A stretch of 36,866 bases of DNA from Anaerolineae bacterium (GCA_022616105.1 JAKEFL010000036.1:1-36866), one strand, 5' to 3'. Shown: positions 23,751-31,542, counted from the first letter of the stretch. Numbers and translations: made by a program. Notes: generated from the letters alone by a model not told the origin.

Positions 23751-25508
23751 ATGCGCAGGTTTGAAACTCCTTATATTGCCGACTGGTTTGCCACTTCTTT
23801 GCGCTGGGTGGTGCTGGTTGGTTTGATCATATCTCTATCTTTACGCGGGGAGTCAATTACTGATCACATTTGGTCTTTTGGTCTCTTGTTTGTCTGGAAT
23901 GTTATTATGAGCCTGTTGGCAGGCCTGAGCGTGCGTATCAGCAGTTATCATCGTCAGATTGTGCTGAGTGTGGACTTCCTGCTGGCGGCAATATTCTTCT
24001 GGTTGCAGGGCGGCTTGGATGGCTCATCAGTCTGGGTTGGGCTTTTCCCCATTCTGACAAGCGCTGTATATTTTGAAATGTGGGGGGCATTCATCACTGC
24101 CGTACTGTTTACACTATTGCAATATGTTGTCTCCTTCGATTCGTTTTCAAACGGCATTCCTTTAATGGCATTTAGCGGTCTTGTAATGACCTTGCTGATC
24201 GGTCTTGCAAGCGGACTTAGCGGGCGCTTTTTAATGAGACGTTTGCGTACCGAGCGCCACCACCGTTTGGATGAAGAGGAACGCCGCCGCCACATGGAAA
24301 GTGAACGCCTGCGCGCCATTTACGAACTCACCTCTACACTGACAGCGACTCTCAATTACAAACGCGTTCTCGACTCAGCGCTTGATCTTGCATATACAGC
24401 TCTGGACCCGAACCCCGACCCTGAGGAGCAGAACCAAGACGAACGACTGGTAAGTGCAGTGTTTTTGTTCAAAGGCAATGAGTTACAAGTTGGTTCGGCG
24501 CGGCGATTCACCAATTCAGACCTGCGCGCGACTTTACATGGAAACGAAGGGATTCTCAAAAAAATATTTGATGAGGGAGAAGCGGTTCTCACGCATGACA
24601 TAGGCTATGACCCGGAACTTGGGCGCATTATTGCATTGCGCGCCTGTACATCTGCTTATTGTTTTCCTTTAAGAAGCGGATTCAACATCTATGGCGCGAT
24701 GTTATTTGCCCATCCCGACCCAAGTTATTTCACACGGGAACGCTGTGGCTTACTGGATATTATTGGCAGGCAGGCAGTGATTGCCGTTCAGAACGCAAGT
24801 CTTTATCAAAATCTTGTTGAAGAGAAGGAACGCATGGTTGAAGTGCAGGAGGAAGCGCGCAAGAAACTGGCGCGTGACCTGCACGATGGCCCCACACAAT
24901 CGGTCGCAGCGATGGCGATGCGTATCAACCTTGCGAGGCGGATGATCGCAAAAGACGCAAAGGCAGGGGTGGATGAACTTTTCAAGATTGAGGAACTTGC
25001 TCACCGCACTACGAAAGAGATCCGCCACATGCTGTTTACGCTGCGTCCGCTCATTCTTGAGTCGCAGGGGTTGACCGCCGCTCTGGAAGCAATGGCTGAG
25101 AAGATGCGTGAAACCTTTGCCCAGAATGTGATCATCAATGTGGATGAAAGCGTCCTGGACAATCTTGAAATGGGCAAGCAGGGTGTGGTCTTCTATATCA
25201 TTGAAGAAGCCGCGAATAACGCGCGCAAACACGCCAATGCCCTGCATATCTGGGTGCGGCTGAGGTCATTTGAATCAGGCATTGCATTATTGGAGATCGA
25301 GGATGACGGGCTGGGATTCGATGTGGAAGCAGTGAATAAATCCTACGATAAGCGCGGGAGTTTGGGGATGATCAACCTGCGCGAGCGCGCCGAGCTGGTC
25401 CACGGTTTGCTTCATATTGATTCTGCACCAGGGAAGGGGACGCGTGTACAAGTCTATATCCCGCTCACTGAAGAAGCCGCAGATCGCCTGCATCACGCGA
25501 AGATGTAG
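23751..25508 (+). CDS. sensor histidine kinase, NarL/DegS type (TM - GAF - HisKA_3 - HATPase)
   Basis: About 585 aa. The N-terminal 150 or so residues hold about five membrane helices, followed by a charged coiled-coil linker (RLRTERHHRLDEEERRRHMESERL). A GAF-like domain follows (about 190-355). The HisKA_3 dimerisation box is EEARKKLARDLHDGPTQSVAA with the phospho-acceptor His at about 378. The C-terminal ATPase has EEAANNARKHA (N box, about 480) and DDGLGFD. No response regulator is adjacent, so the partner is encoded elsewhere. The in-frame TTG at 23718 would overlap a -10-like TATCAT, so I start at 23751. Being next to the glycan locus may be chance. Confidence 0.9.
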   Translation: MRRFETPYIADWFATSLRWVVLVGLIISLSLRGESITDHIWSFGLLFVWNVIMSLLAGLSVRISSYHRQIVLSVDFLLAAIFFWLQGGLDGSSVWVGLFPILTSAVYFEMWGAFITAVLFTLLQYVVSFDSFSNGIPLMAFSGLVMTLLIGLASGLSGRFLMRRLRTERHHRLDEEERRRHMESERLRAIYELTSTLTATLNYKRVLDSALDLAYTALDPNPDPEEQNQDERLVSAVFLFKGNELQVGSARRFTNSDLRATLHGNEGILKKIFDEGEAVLTHDIGYDPELGRIIALRACTSAYCFPLRSGFNIYGAMLFAHPDPSYFTRERCGLLDIIGRQAVIAVQNASLYQNLVEEKERMVEVQEEARKKLARDLHDGPTQSVAAMAMRINLARRMIAKDAKAGVDELFKIEELAHRTTKEIRHMLFTLRPLILESQGLTAALEAMAEKMRETFAQNVIINVDESVLDNLEMGKQGVVFYIIEEAANNARKHANALHIWVRLRSFESGIALLEIEDDGLGFDVEAVNKSYDKRGSLGMINLRERAELVHGLLHIDSAPGKGTRVQVYIPLTEEAADRLHHAKM

Positions 25509-25518
25509 TCTTTCAGCT

Positions 25519-25593
25519 TCATTTGAATATCTTTCCTAAAATTGGTTTTGCATTTATCACCACCCTTGCCCGATGGCTAAGGCGGTTTTGTAC
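25519..25593 (-). pseudogene. C-terminal fragment of a second rdgB copy
   Basis: Read on the minus strand, these bases give NRLSHRARVVINAKPI, a few more codons and a TGA stop at 25521-25519. The intact rdgB at 26241 ends NRLSHRARAVMKAKPI plus RELTE. Most base differences between the two are at third codon positions (CTC/CTT, GCG/GCA, CCT/CCA, ATA/ATT), so this is a truly homologous coding end, about 80 percent identical over 56 bp, and not a chance match. The rest of the gene is missing to the right, where vapBC begins. Confidence 0.8.
25568..25589 (+). repeat. left direct repeat flanking vapBC (att-like core)
   Basis: Identical at 21 of 22 positions to 26290-26311, in the same orientation and 722 bp apart. 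Both lie in rdgB C-terminal coding sequence. vapBC lies wholly between them. Confidence 0.75.
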
Positions 25594-25603
25594 CCGATTA
25601 ATG

Positions 25604-25609
25604 TATAAT
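25604..25609 (+). promoter_or_regulatory. -10 hexamer TATAAT of vapBC
   Basis: A consensus TATAAT lies between the rdgB fragment and the vapB start at 25632. AAGG at 25621-25624 could serve as a weak ribosome site. Confidence 0.5.
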
Positions 25610-25631
25610 GAACATCAGAAAAGGCTTAAAG

Positions 25632-25862
25632 ATGGAACAAATAACTATTCGAGTCAAAGATAGGAAAAAGGCACAAACGCTTTTAGATTTTCTCAAGTCA
25701 TTGGATTTTGTTGAAAGCGTAACTGAGAAAGAACTGTCAGATACGGACGAATCACAAGTGGACAAAGGGGAAAAAGAGTTCTTCGCCTTGGCAGGTTTGT
25801 GGGAGGGACGCGATATTTCACTGAAAACCATTCGTGAGCAAGCCTGGCCGTATCGCGCATGA
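25632..25862 (+). CDS. VapB-like antitoxin
   Basis: A 76-aa acidic protein that begins MEQITIRVKDRKKAQTLLDF and ends with EKEFFALAGLWEGRDISLKT plus a short tail. The C-terminal FFALAGLWEGRDIS segment is typical of antitoxins that wrap a PIN-domain partner. The N-terminal half is a strand-helix that may bind DNA or dimerise. I start at 25632 behind AAGG rather than at an ATG at 25608 that lies within the TATAAT box. It overlaps the PIN toxin gene by 4 bp (ATGA), the usual order and coupling for vapBC, and is expected to repress its own promoter. Confidence 0.8.
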   Translation: MEQITIRVKDRKKAQTLLDFLKSLDFVESVTEKELSDTDESQVDKGEKEFFALAGLWEGRDISLKTIREQAWPYRA

Positions 25863-26233
25863 TCCTTTGTGATACAAATATCTTGATTGAGTTCTATAAG
25901 GGCAATTTGCCTGTCATCGACGAATTGCATGAAATCGGAGTGCGTGATCTTGTTGTTTCAGTTGTCTCTATCGGTGAGTTATATTATGGAGCAAGGGATA
26001 AATCTGAACTGACGAAAATGCGGAAGCATTTATCTTTGATGAAACAAATTCCTCTGGATCCTGATATTTCTAATCACTTCCTTGCTTTGTTGGAAGAATA
26101 TGCTTTGAGTCACAGGTTGAGTGTGCCCGATGCATTAATTGCTGCGACTGCACTTTCGCAGAATTACTTGCTATACACATTGAATGTGAAAGACTTTCGT
26201 TTTATAACAGATTTAAAACTTTATAAAGCATAA
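25859..26233 (+). CDS. vapC: VapC-type PIN-domain ribonuclease toxin
   Basis: A 124-aa PIN-domain protein with the acidic metal site intact: Asp5 in LCDTNILIE, Glu40 in SIGELYYGA, Asp91 in VPDALIAATAL and Asp112 in NVKDFRFI. It would cleave specific RNAs when freed from its antitoxin. All catalytic residues and the normal length are present, so the module looks functional. The gene is flanked by two copies of the rdgB 3' end, the intact gene beginning 8 bp beyond its stop on the opposite strand. Confidence 0.92.
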   Translation: MILCDTNILIEFYKGNLPVIDELHEIGVRDLVVSVVSIGELYYGARDKSELTKMRKHLSLMKQIPLDPDISNHFLALLEEYALSHRLSVPDALIAATALSQNYLLYTLNVKDFRFITDLKLYKA

Positions 26234-26240
26234 TATAGAA

Positions 26241-26885
26241 TTATTCCGTTAATTCCCTCAATATAGGTTTCGCCTTCATCACCGCCCGCGCCCGATGGCT
26301 GAGGCGGTTTTTTTCTTCCATGGATAGTTCTGCCATTGTTTTCCCCAATTCAGATAAAAGAAATATGGGATCATAACCAAACCCGCCTGTGCCGCGTTCT
26401 TCGGGGATGATCTCTCCTTCGCAGATGCCTTCAAATATCTGGAGTGCGGAAGCAAGCTCCTGCAATTCCAAGCGGCGGGCCGATTGACTCCAGAGGGAGT
26501 CTGGAATTGCAATCGCAATCGTGGCATGGAATCGCGCAGTCCATGGGCGAAATTTATCTTGCAGGTTTTGCAAAAGATATAAACGACGATCTTTATCAGT
26601 TGCATTTGGTTTGGGAGAGTATCTTGCGGAATATAAACCAGGCGCGCCATCCAACGCATCCACTTCCAAGCCTGAATCATCGGCAAGCGAGATCATTCCA
26701 CTGGAATTCGCGAACGTGAGTGCTTTTTTCGTCGCGTTCTCTGCATAGGTCTTGCCATCTTCGATGACATCGAGTTCGAGATTGATCTGGGATGGCGTAA
26801 CAAGTTCAATACCTGTATCTCTCAGCAGGTATTGCAATTCTTTTACTTTGCCTTTGTTATTGGTTGCGATGAGGAGTTTGTTCAT
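26241..26885 (-). CDS. rdgB: RdgB/HAM1 non-canonical purine NTP pyrophosphatase with a palindrome insertion
   Basis: The enzyme hydrolyses ITP, dITP and XTP to keep them out of nucleic acids. Family marks are IATNNKGKVKEL at the N-terminus, SLADDSGLEVDALDGAPGLYSARY, then FEGICEGEI, RGTGGFGYDPIF and the C-terminal EEKNRLSHRARA. At 214 aa it is about 15-20 residues longer than usual. The excess is residues about 126-149 (DSLWSQSARRLELQELAS), between RFHATIAIA and LQIFEGI, where relatives have a short turn. That segment is encoded by the palindromic element 26440-26511. The downstream end is duplicated across vapBC. Confidence 0.92.
   Translation of the reverse strand: MNKLLIATNNKGKVKELQYLLRDTGIELVTPSQINLELDVIEDGKTYAENATKKALTFANSSGMISLADDSGLEVDALDGAPGLYSARYSPKPNATDKDRRLYLLQNLQDKFRPWTARFHATIAIAIPDSLWSQSARRLELQELASALQIFEGICEGEIIPEERGTGGFGYDPIFLLSELGKTMAELSMEEKNRLSHRARAVMKAKPILRELTE
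26290..26311 (+). repeat. right direct repeat flanking vapBC (att-like core)
   Basis: Located in the C-terminal codons of intact rdgB; 21 of 22 identical to 25568-25589. Confidence 0.75.
26440..26511. repeat. TGGAGT-family palindrome inside rdgB
   Basis: TGGAGTGCGGAAGC-AA-GCTCCTGCAATTCCA forms an imperfect hairpin at 26440-26470. TGCAATTCCA (26461-26470) also pairs perfectly with TGGAATTGCA (26502-26511), and GACTCC/GGAGTC forms an inner hairpin at 26486-26501. The shared AGCAAGCTCC core links it to the copy at 13178. Confidence 0.85.
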
Positions 26886-26926
26886 TTAATTTCTATTGTT
26901 TTTAACGGGAAAGCCCAAAGCCTCAG

Positions 26927-26982
26927 CCACGGATTTCACGAATTCACACGGAATTTAAAAACAAATTCGTGAAAATCCGTGG
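26927..26982. repeat. CCACGGATTTCACG hairpin repeat
   Basis: The left arm CCACGGATTTCACGAATT (26927-26944) pairs with 26964-26982 with one bulged base. It fills the 166-bp gap between rdgB and the first CAP lipoprotein gene, together with unremarkable A/T-rich DNA. Confidence 0.85.
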
Positions 26983-27051
26983 AATTCGTGGCAAAGAATT
27001 TGCTTTGCGTGATGCAAGCCCACGTAGTAAAGGAGAGCCTTCATTTGCAAA

Positions 27052-28101
27052 TTACGGACGCCCAAAATCTACTGTGTAATAACCACCATAGGCAGTGTCT
27101 GCAACGTAGGCGTATCCCACACCCATCTCCACGGCATTTGGGTTCAGAATGGCATCGCGGTGGATTTGATCATTCATCCACCAGTCAAATGCAGTCTGTG
27201 GATAGCCGCTGCCATAAATGATTTCTTCCGAATACGAGGCGCTGTATCCTGCCGCCGCGATCCGTTCATGGACAGATGAACCATCCGAGCCTGTGTGGCT
27301 GAGCAAACCGTGACAAGCCATATCCATGCTGTGGTTCTGCGCGGCTAGAGCGAGCTGTGGATTGACTGCCAGTGCGGGGAGTCCGTTTTGGGCACGGGCG
27401 TTGTTGATCAGGGACGCGATCTCATTGAGATACGATGAACTGCTGGTGTAGTTGCAGCTTGCAGGTCCGCTTGGCTGAGATATGGGTGTGCCGCCTGATG
27501 TCGTTGGAACGGGTCCGCTAGTCGACGCGGTGGCATTGCCGATCAGTATCTTGACCCAAAATGAACTTTCCGTTCCAATCGAGAGCGTTTCACCGTTCGC
27601 ATTCTTCAACTCATAAAAGCCAGTATATGCTCCGTCAATGGATGGTGCAGTGAGTTCAACAGAAACATCCACAGTCTTGCCTGCCTCCGTTTGCGGGACT
27701 GGCGAGGAGTCAGGAGTTTCCATTCGGTCGCCTGCCACAAAAGCGATGGTATATCCGCTCCAATTACATTTGCCTGTGTTCATGAATCGCCAGGTCTTGG
27801 TAAATTTTTCTCCGCGCGTCATGAGCGCGTTGTCTGGAACAGTTACATCTTCGAGAAGGACAGCACTGTCTTTACATGAGGTTTGGGCTGTGGATGCCGT
27901 GCCACCAGGAGTGGTGGTGGTTGATGGATCGGAGGTGGAAGTTGGCGGGATATCTGTCGGCAGGGATAAGCCTGGTCTTGTCGGTGGCAGGGTAGAGGTC
28001 ACGAAAAGAGGCGCCGTAGGGGCGGGAGTCTCTTCCGAAACTTTGATACACGAGCCAAGGCTTAGACTCGTGATCAGGAGGAATATCCAAATCTTATTCA
28101 T
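27052..28101 (-). CDS. lipoprotein with NBR1-type Ig domain and CAP/SCP domain (copy A)
   Basis: About 349 aa, exported. A type II signal peptide ends in the lipobox LSLGSC (Cys about 18), followed by a Thr/Pro-rich linker. An Ig-like NBR1 FW-type domain follows (DVTVPDNALMTRGEKFTKTW, then NTGKCNWSGYTIAF and SSFWVKILI), and a C-terminal CAP domain. CAP marks are SLINNARAQNGLPALAVNPQL, AAQNHSMDMACHGLLSHTGSDGSSVHERI and ENI-like SEEIIYGSGYP with NDQIHRDAILNPNAVEMGVGYA. The CAP His/Glu site is retained. ATG at 28101 is preceded by TACAAT at 6 nt; the upstream in-frame ATG at 28116 overlaps that box. It is a paralogue of the next gene upstream, 42 bp away. Its role at the cell surface is unknown. 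Confidence 0.85.
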   Translation of the reverse strand: MNKIWIFLLITSLSLGSCIKVSEETPAPTAPLFVTSTLPPTRPGLSLPTDIPPTSTSDPSTTTTPGGTASTAQTSCKDSAVLLEDVTVPDNALMTRGEKFTKTWRFMNTGKCNWSGYTIAFVAGDRMETPDSSPVPQTEAGKTVDVSVELTAPSIDGAYTGFYELKNANGETLSIGTESSFWVKILIGNATASTSGPVPTTSGGTPISQPSGPASCNYTSSSSYLNEIASLINNARAQNGLPALAVNPQLALAAQNHSMDMACHGLLSHTGSDGSSVHERIAAAGYSASYSEEIIYGSGYPQTAFDWWMNDQIHRDAILNPNAVEMGVGYAYVADTAYGGYYTVDFGRP

Positions 28102-28107
28102 TTGGGG

Positions 28108-28113
28108 ATTGTA
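28108..28113 (-). promoter_or_regulatory. -10 hexamer TACAAT, leaderless promoter of CAP lipoprotein A
   Basis: TACAAT on the minus strand ends 6 nt before the ATG at 28101. It lies in the 42-bp gap between the two CAP genes, so copy A may be transcribed separately from copy B. Confidence 0.45.
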
Positions 28114-28143
28114 CATTGAAATATTAAGACTGGCATCCGCATC

Positions 28144-29259
28144 CTAACGGACGGATGGTGCCGCAAACACGACCACATAGAAGCCGAAATTATCGTAGAA
28201 GGAATATCCCACACCAATTTCAACATAGACGTTACTCAACAAATTCTGGTTGTGACGTAAATCGGTTTTGTCGTTGATCCACCACGTGACGGCGCCCTGC
28301 CCACTTAATGGCGGATAACTGCCATAAACATTTTCTGTCACAGATGAGGCTTCATAGCCGCTGGTCTTTACCCGTGTCTGCGGGGTGGAATTGTCAGAGC
28401 CGGTGTGAACAAAGAGTTTATTGCAAGCCATATCATTGGCATGTGCTTGCGCGGCGCGTGCCAGTCGTATGTTCAGTGTGTAATCAGGCAGACCGTTTTG
28501 TGCACGATATGCATTGATGGCATTGATCGTTTCAGTCAATTTGGCTGAGTCAGTGGAGGAGGAACAGGTCGCATTTGCAAAACCAGAATCGCTGCCACCA
28601 GTAGTAGAGCTGGTACTTGTGCCAGTCAATGAACCGCTTGCTGTAGCAGCGGTCGCGGTGACAACATTCGTCACATTAATGATCACCCACAGGCGGGAAT
28701 CGTTATCGATCTGCATGATCAAGCCGGCAGGATTTTTAATCACAAAGTTGCCTCTGTGAGTGCCAGCACTATTCGATGCCCTCAAATCTACTGAAATATC
28801 CAGGTCCTGACCGGGCTGCGTGACATTCAACGGCACAGACGCTGGCGCGCTCATTTGCTCATCTGAGTAGTGAGTCAATGTATAACCTGATCCCCAGGCG
28901 CACGTACCCGTATTACGAACACGCCAGGTCTTGGTAAAGATCGTGCCTCCAGTTACGTTACTATTATCAGGAATAGTCACATCTGTGACAAAAGACGCGT
29001 TGTTTATGCAATCAGGCGGATTGGTTGGCTGCGGTGTAATAGGAATGGAAGTGTCAATGGGCAACGTCCCGGATGCCTCTATAACAATCGTATCCGTAGG
29101 TAATATGGCTGATGTTTCTGTGGCAGCAGGCGCTTCAGTTGTAACTGCGAGCGGGGTTTCACTCGATGTTGGCGCAGTTGTCTGTGTCGGGGACTGTCCG
29201 GTGCAAGCAGAAAGCATCGTTGCGGTGAGAGAAACCATAATAAACAGTTTCTTGATCAT
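28144..29259 (-). CDS. lipoprotein with NBR1-type Ig domain and CAP/SCP domain (copy B)
   Basis: About 371 aa with the same order of parts as copy A. The lipobox is LSAC, then a long Thr/Ser/Pro-rich linker, an NBR1-type Ig domain (DVTIPDNSNVTGGTIFTKTW, NTGTCAWGSGYTL, DNDSRLWVIINV) and a CAP domain (AINAYRAQNGLPDYTLNIRL, AQAHANDMACNKLFVHTGSD, ENVYGSYPPLSG, DLRHNQNLLSNVYVEIGVGY). The domains are clearly homologous but diverged from copy A, so the duplication is old. GGAG upstream is 8 nt from the ATG at 29259 and only about 3 nt from the ATG at 29265, hence this start. It follows the 752-aa gene by 15 bp, suggesting one operon. Confidence 0.85.
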   Translation of the reverse strand: MIKKLFIMVSLTATMLSACTGQSPTQTTAPTSSETPLAVTTEAPAATETSAILPTDTIVIEASGTLPIDTSIPITPQPTNPPDCINNASFVTDVTIPDNSNVTGGTIFTKTWRVRNTGTCAWGSGYTLTHYSDEQMSAPASVPLNVTQPGQDLDISVDLRASNSAGTHRGNFVIKNPAGLIMQIDNDSRLWVIINVTNVVTATAATASGSLTGTSTSSTTGGSDSGFANATCSSSTDSAKLTETINAINAYRAQNGLPDYTLNIRLARAAQAHANDMACNKLFVHTGSDNSTPQTRVKTSGYEASSVTENVYGSYPPLSGQGAVTWWINDKTDLRHNQNLLSNVYVEIGVGYSFYDNFGFYVVVFAAPSVR

Positions 29260-29274
29260 TCTCATATCTCCATT

Positions 29275-31533
29275 TCAAAACATCATCATTTGGGATTTGG
29301 ATTTTTCAAGCGGGTCGCTGGTGATCTGCTCTTCGAACGTGTCACGCGTCAGCACCGGGACTTCGACCAGTGTGCGCAATAAACGATATTTTACAAGCTG
29401 ATAGTTTTTCATGCGCGCCGCGAGTGCCGGGTCACGTTGCTTTTTGTACTCAGCCAGTGCAGCGCGCCCGCCTGGGATGACAATTACCGTTTGCTCAGGC
29501 GGATATGGCGTCTCAGAAATTGCGCGCCCAACCAGCGCGGAAGCAAGAACATAAAACGCGTAATGTATGGATGAGGTCACCCCGCCCTGACTATTTTCCT
29601 CCCACAAGTAATTCTTATCCTGCTTGCGCGTGGAATAACCCAATCGCTTGCCAACCGCTTCGATCATGGCTGTGATGGTGATAAGCTCATTGCGCCGCGC
29701 AGAAGCAACATCTTCGCCGCGCAGTTTCCACGCAGCACCATGCTTTTCAGCATAGGAATCTAATACGGCATAGATCATTGCCATGGATGGCGTGAGCAAA
29801 CCGGGGAAGCGCGGGTAGAGATCTCCTTCAATCTCGAGATAGATACTATTTGGATTTTTTTGCAGGAAAGTGACAATAGCAACTTCCACGCGATCAGATA
29901 AAGATTCGTAGTAACGACTTACCCCAGAGGGGTGCTCCGCAAAGTCGTTACTACCCCACAAACCAGTATCCACACTTTCGCCTGTTGAATAGTGCACAAA
30001 ACGTTCGTCTTCTGATAATACGGTTTGAATCAGAGAATGTGTTGAACGCAACGCGTCATCGAATTCCTGATCTTTTTGTTTGAGCATATGAGACTCTGTA
30101 AGTGCAACCATCCCCGCTGCGTGCACATGGAAGTAACTGGCAGGCTCGCCGCGTTCCATCAGATGTGAATGAATAGACTCTCTTACATCTTCAATGCTCG
30201 CCTCGTTTGCCTCGCGCCTCAAGTGCTCGCCGCGTCTCCACAAAAGTTGTATCGGGTCATGTTCGGTCCGCAATGCAAGGCTTTGCAGGTCAAAGCCGGC
30301 CGCGCTTGCAGCTGTGAGCGCAGATGTTAGAAAAGGTGGTTCGGGTTCGGAGAGCAGCCCAAAGAACTGGGTGCCAAGCGGTAACAACTCAAACAAATGT
30401 GTGAACGCGGCGTTCAACGCGGTTGCGTTCCATGCCCAGTCATAGCGCCGCCTCCGCAACGCGAGTTTGTATGGTTCCACGGCTTCGCGCCCCCATAACC
30501 AACCTGCCCACAATGCAGATAATGTCCAGAATGCCTGATTCGGACGCGGCAACGAACCAATGACTGCTGCAATTGGAATCTCCTTTTTGACTTCATGCGC
30601 GAGATCTCTGAGACGACCTTCATAGATGCAGATGCCGCCGCTCTCCGGGAGTTTATCGGGCCACGTTTCGCAGACTACGATTGAGGCTGTTTCTGTCCAT
30701 AAGCTTAATCCACGCTCAAGCTGCATCCACAGGTTGTGCTCTCGGAATTGATTCGGGATATTAAGTTGTTTGGGCCGGCGTCTTTCAGCAGGATGACTCC
30801 ATAACGTGTTGCCCGCGTCACATGCCACGAGGATGAGCGCATTCAATGCACGACGGCGCTCTGGCGTGAGATTTAGACTATCGAGACGATTGATGATGGT
30901 TGTTAACGCATATAATGGGCGCGGCAGATAATATTCTATGGCTTCTTCTGCGAAGACGCGATCTCCATCATCCAACTTAACGACGCGTTCAAACGCACGC
31001 GAACGATGCAAGTTGTCAGTGGATGCGATCTTTTTCGCGCGCTCGATATCACTGTGTATTGCAGCATGTTCACCCGAATCTTCACAATGAGGGCAGGTGT
31101 AAATACGAGCGTAGGGTGCATCTTCGCCTTTGCGCCAGAGGAATGATTCGGCTTGGATCTCCCGTCCACACTTTTCACAGGTTGTCAGATACAACGATTG
31201 AAGATGTACGCCGAGTCTATCCTCTCCTTTTTTTACAGCCGATAGATCAGCCATTGCAGCTTTGAAATCTGATTCTGGCGATGGGTTGGCAGCCATTTCA
31301 AGGAGAAAACGTGTGATGGGGTTGTTTACTGTTACCAGCACACGGTATCCCGCCCGCGCGGCTTCGAGCACAAGCCGCGGGGAGAATCCGAACGGGTCCA
31401 GTAACCAGGCTGAGGCGGGAATATGAAGCGAAAGCCAGGAAGAAATCACGCCCTCTTCAAGTGGAGGCAGGAATCGGGAAAGCGGACCCGGCTCCGCGCG
31501 TCCTAACCCTGGAATGTATGGCTGAAGATCCAT
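29275..31533 (-). CDS. degenerate DNA-methylase-like protein (COG1743/DUF1156-type fold), 752 aa
   Basis: I do not recognise a named family. The N-terminus has LLDPFGFSPRLVLEAARAGY followed by VTVNNPITRFLLEMAANP (residues 44-84). This mirrors the DPFAGGGS..EA...G....DLNP SAM-binding region of DUF1156-type adenine methylases, with the glycines lost. A CxxC...CxxC zinc ribbon follows at Cys119/122 and Cys147/150, as in those enzymes. Where the methylases carry DPPY, this protein has IGSLPRPNQAFWTLSALWAGW (about 326-345), so the catalytic Asp-Pro-Pro-Tyr is missing. LLPLGTQFFGLLSEPEPP matches the late core strand region. It is probably a non-catalytic relative. A hairpin repeat (29908-29954) encodes about residues 527-542. 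The ATG follows TATACT by 9 nt. Confidence 0.6.
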   Translation of the reverse strand: MDLQPYIPGLGRAEPGPLSRFLPPLEEGVISSWLSLHIPASAWLLDPFGFSPRLVLEAARAGYRVLVTVNNPITRFLLEMAANPSPESDFKAAMADLSAVKKGEDRLGVHLQSLYLTTCEKCGREIQAESFLWRKGEDAPYARIYTCPHCEDSGEHAAIHSDIERAKKIASTDNLHRSRAFERVVKLDDGDRVFAEEAIEYYLPRPLYALTTIINRLDSLNLTPERRRALNALILVACDAGNTLWSHPAERRRPKQLNIPNQFREHNLWMQLERGLSLWTETASIVVCETWPDKLPESGGICIYEGRLRDLAHEVKKEIPIAAVIGSLPRPNQAFWTLSALWAGWLWGREAVEPYKLALRRRRYDWAWNATALNAAFTHLFELLPLGTQFFGLLSEPEPPFLTSALTAASAAGFDLQSLALRTEHDPIQLLWRRGEHLRREANEASIEDVRESIHSHLMERGEPASYFHVHAAGMVALTESHMLKQKDQEFDDALRSTHSLIQTVLSEDERFVHYSTGESVDTGLWGSNDFAEHPSGVSRYYESLSDRVEVAIVTFLQKNPNSIYLEIEGDLYPRFPGLLTPSMAMIYAVLDSYAEKHGAAWKLRGEDVASARRNELITITAMIEAVGKRLGYSTRKQDKNYLWEENSQGGVTSSIHYAFYVLASALVGRAISETPYPPEQTVIVIPGGRAALAEYKKQRDPALAARMKNYQLVKYRLLRTLVEVPVLTRDTFEEQITSDPLEKSKSQMMMF
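29908..29954. repeat. GTAGTAACGACTT palindrome inside the methylase-like gene
   Basis: GTAGTAACGACTT (29908-29920) and AAGTCGTTACTAC (29942-29954) are perfect 13-bp complements, with an inner CCCC-AGA-GGGG hairpin at 29922-29932. It is read in frame as FAEHPSGVSRYYE. Confidence 0.9.
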
Positions 31534-31542
31534 GGTTCGTTA

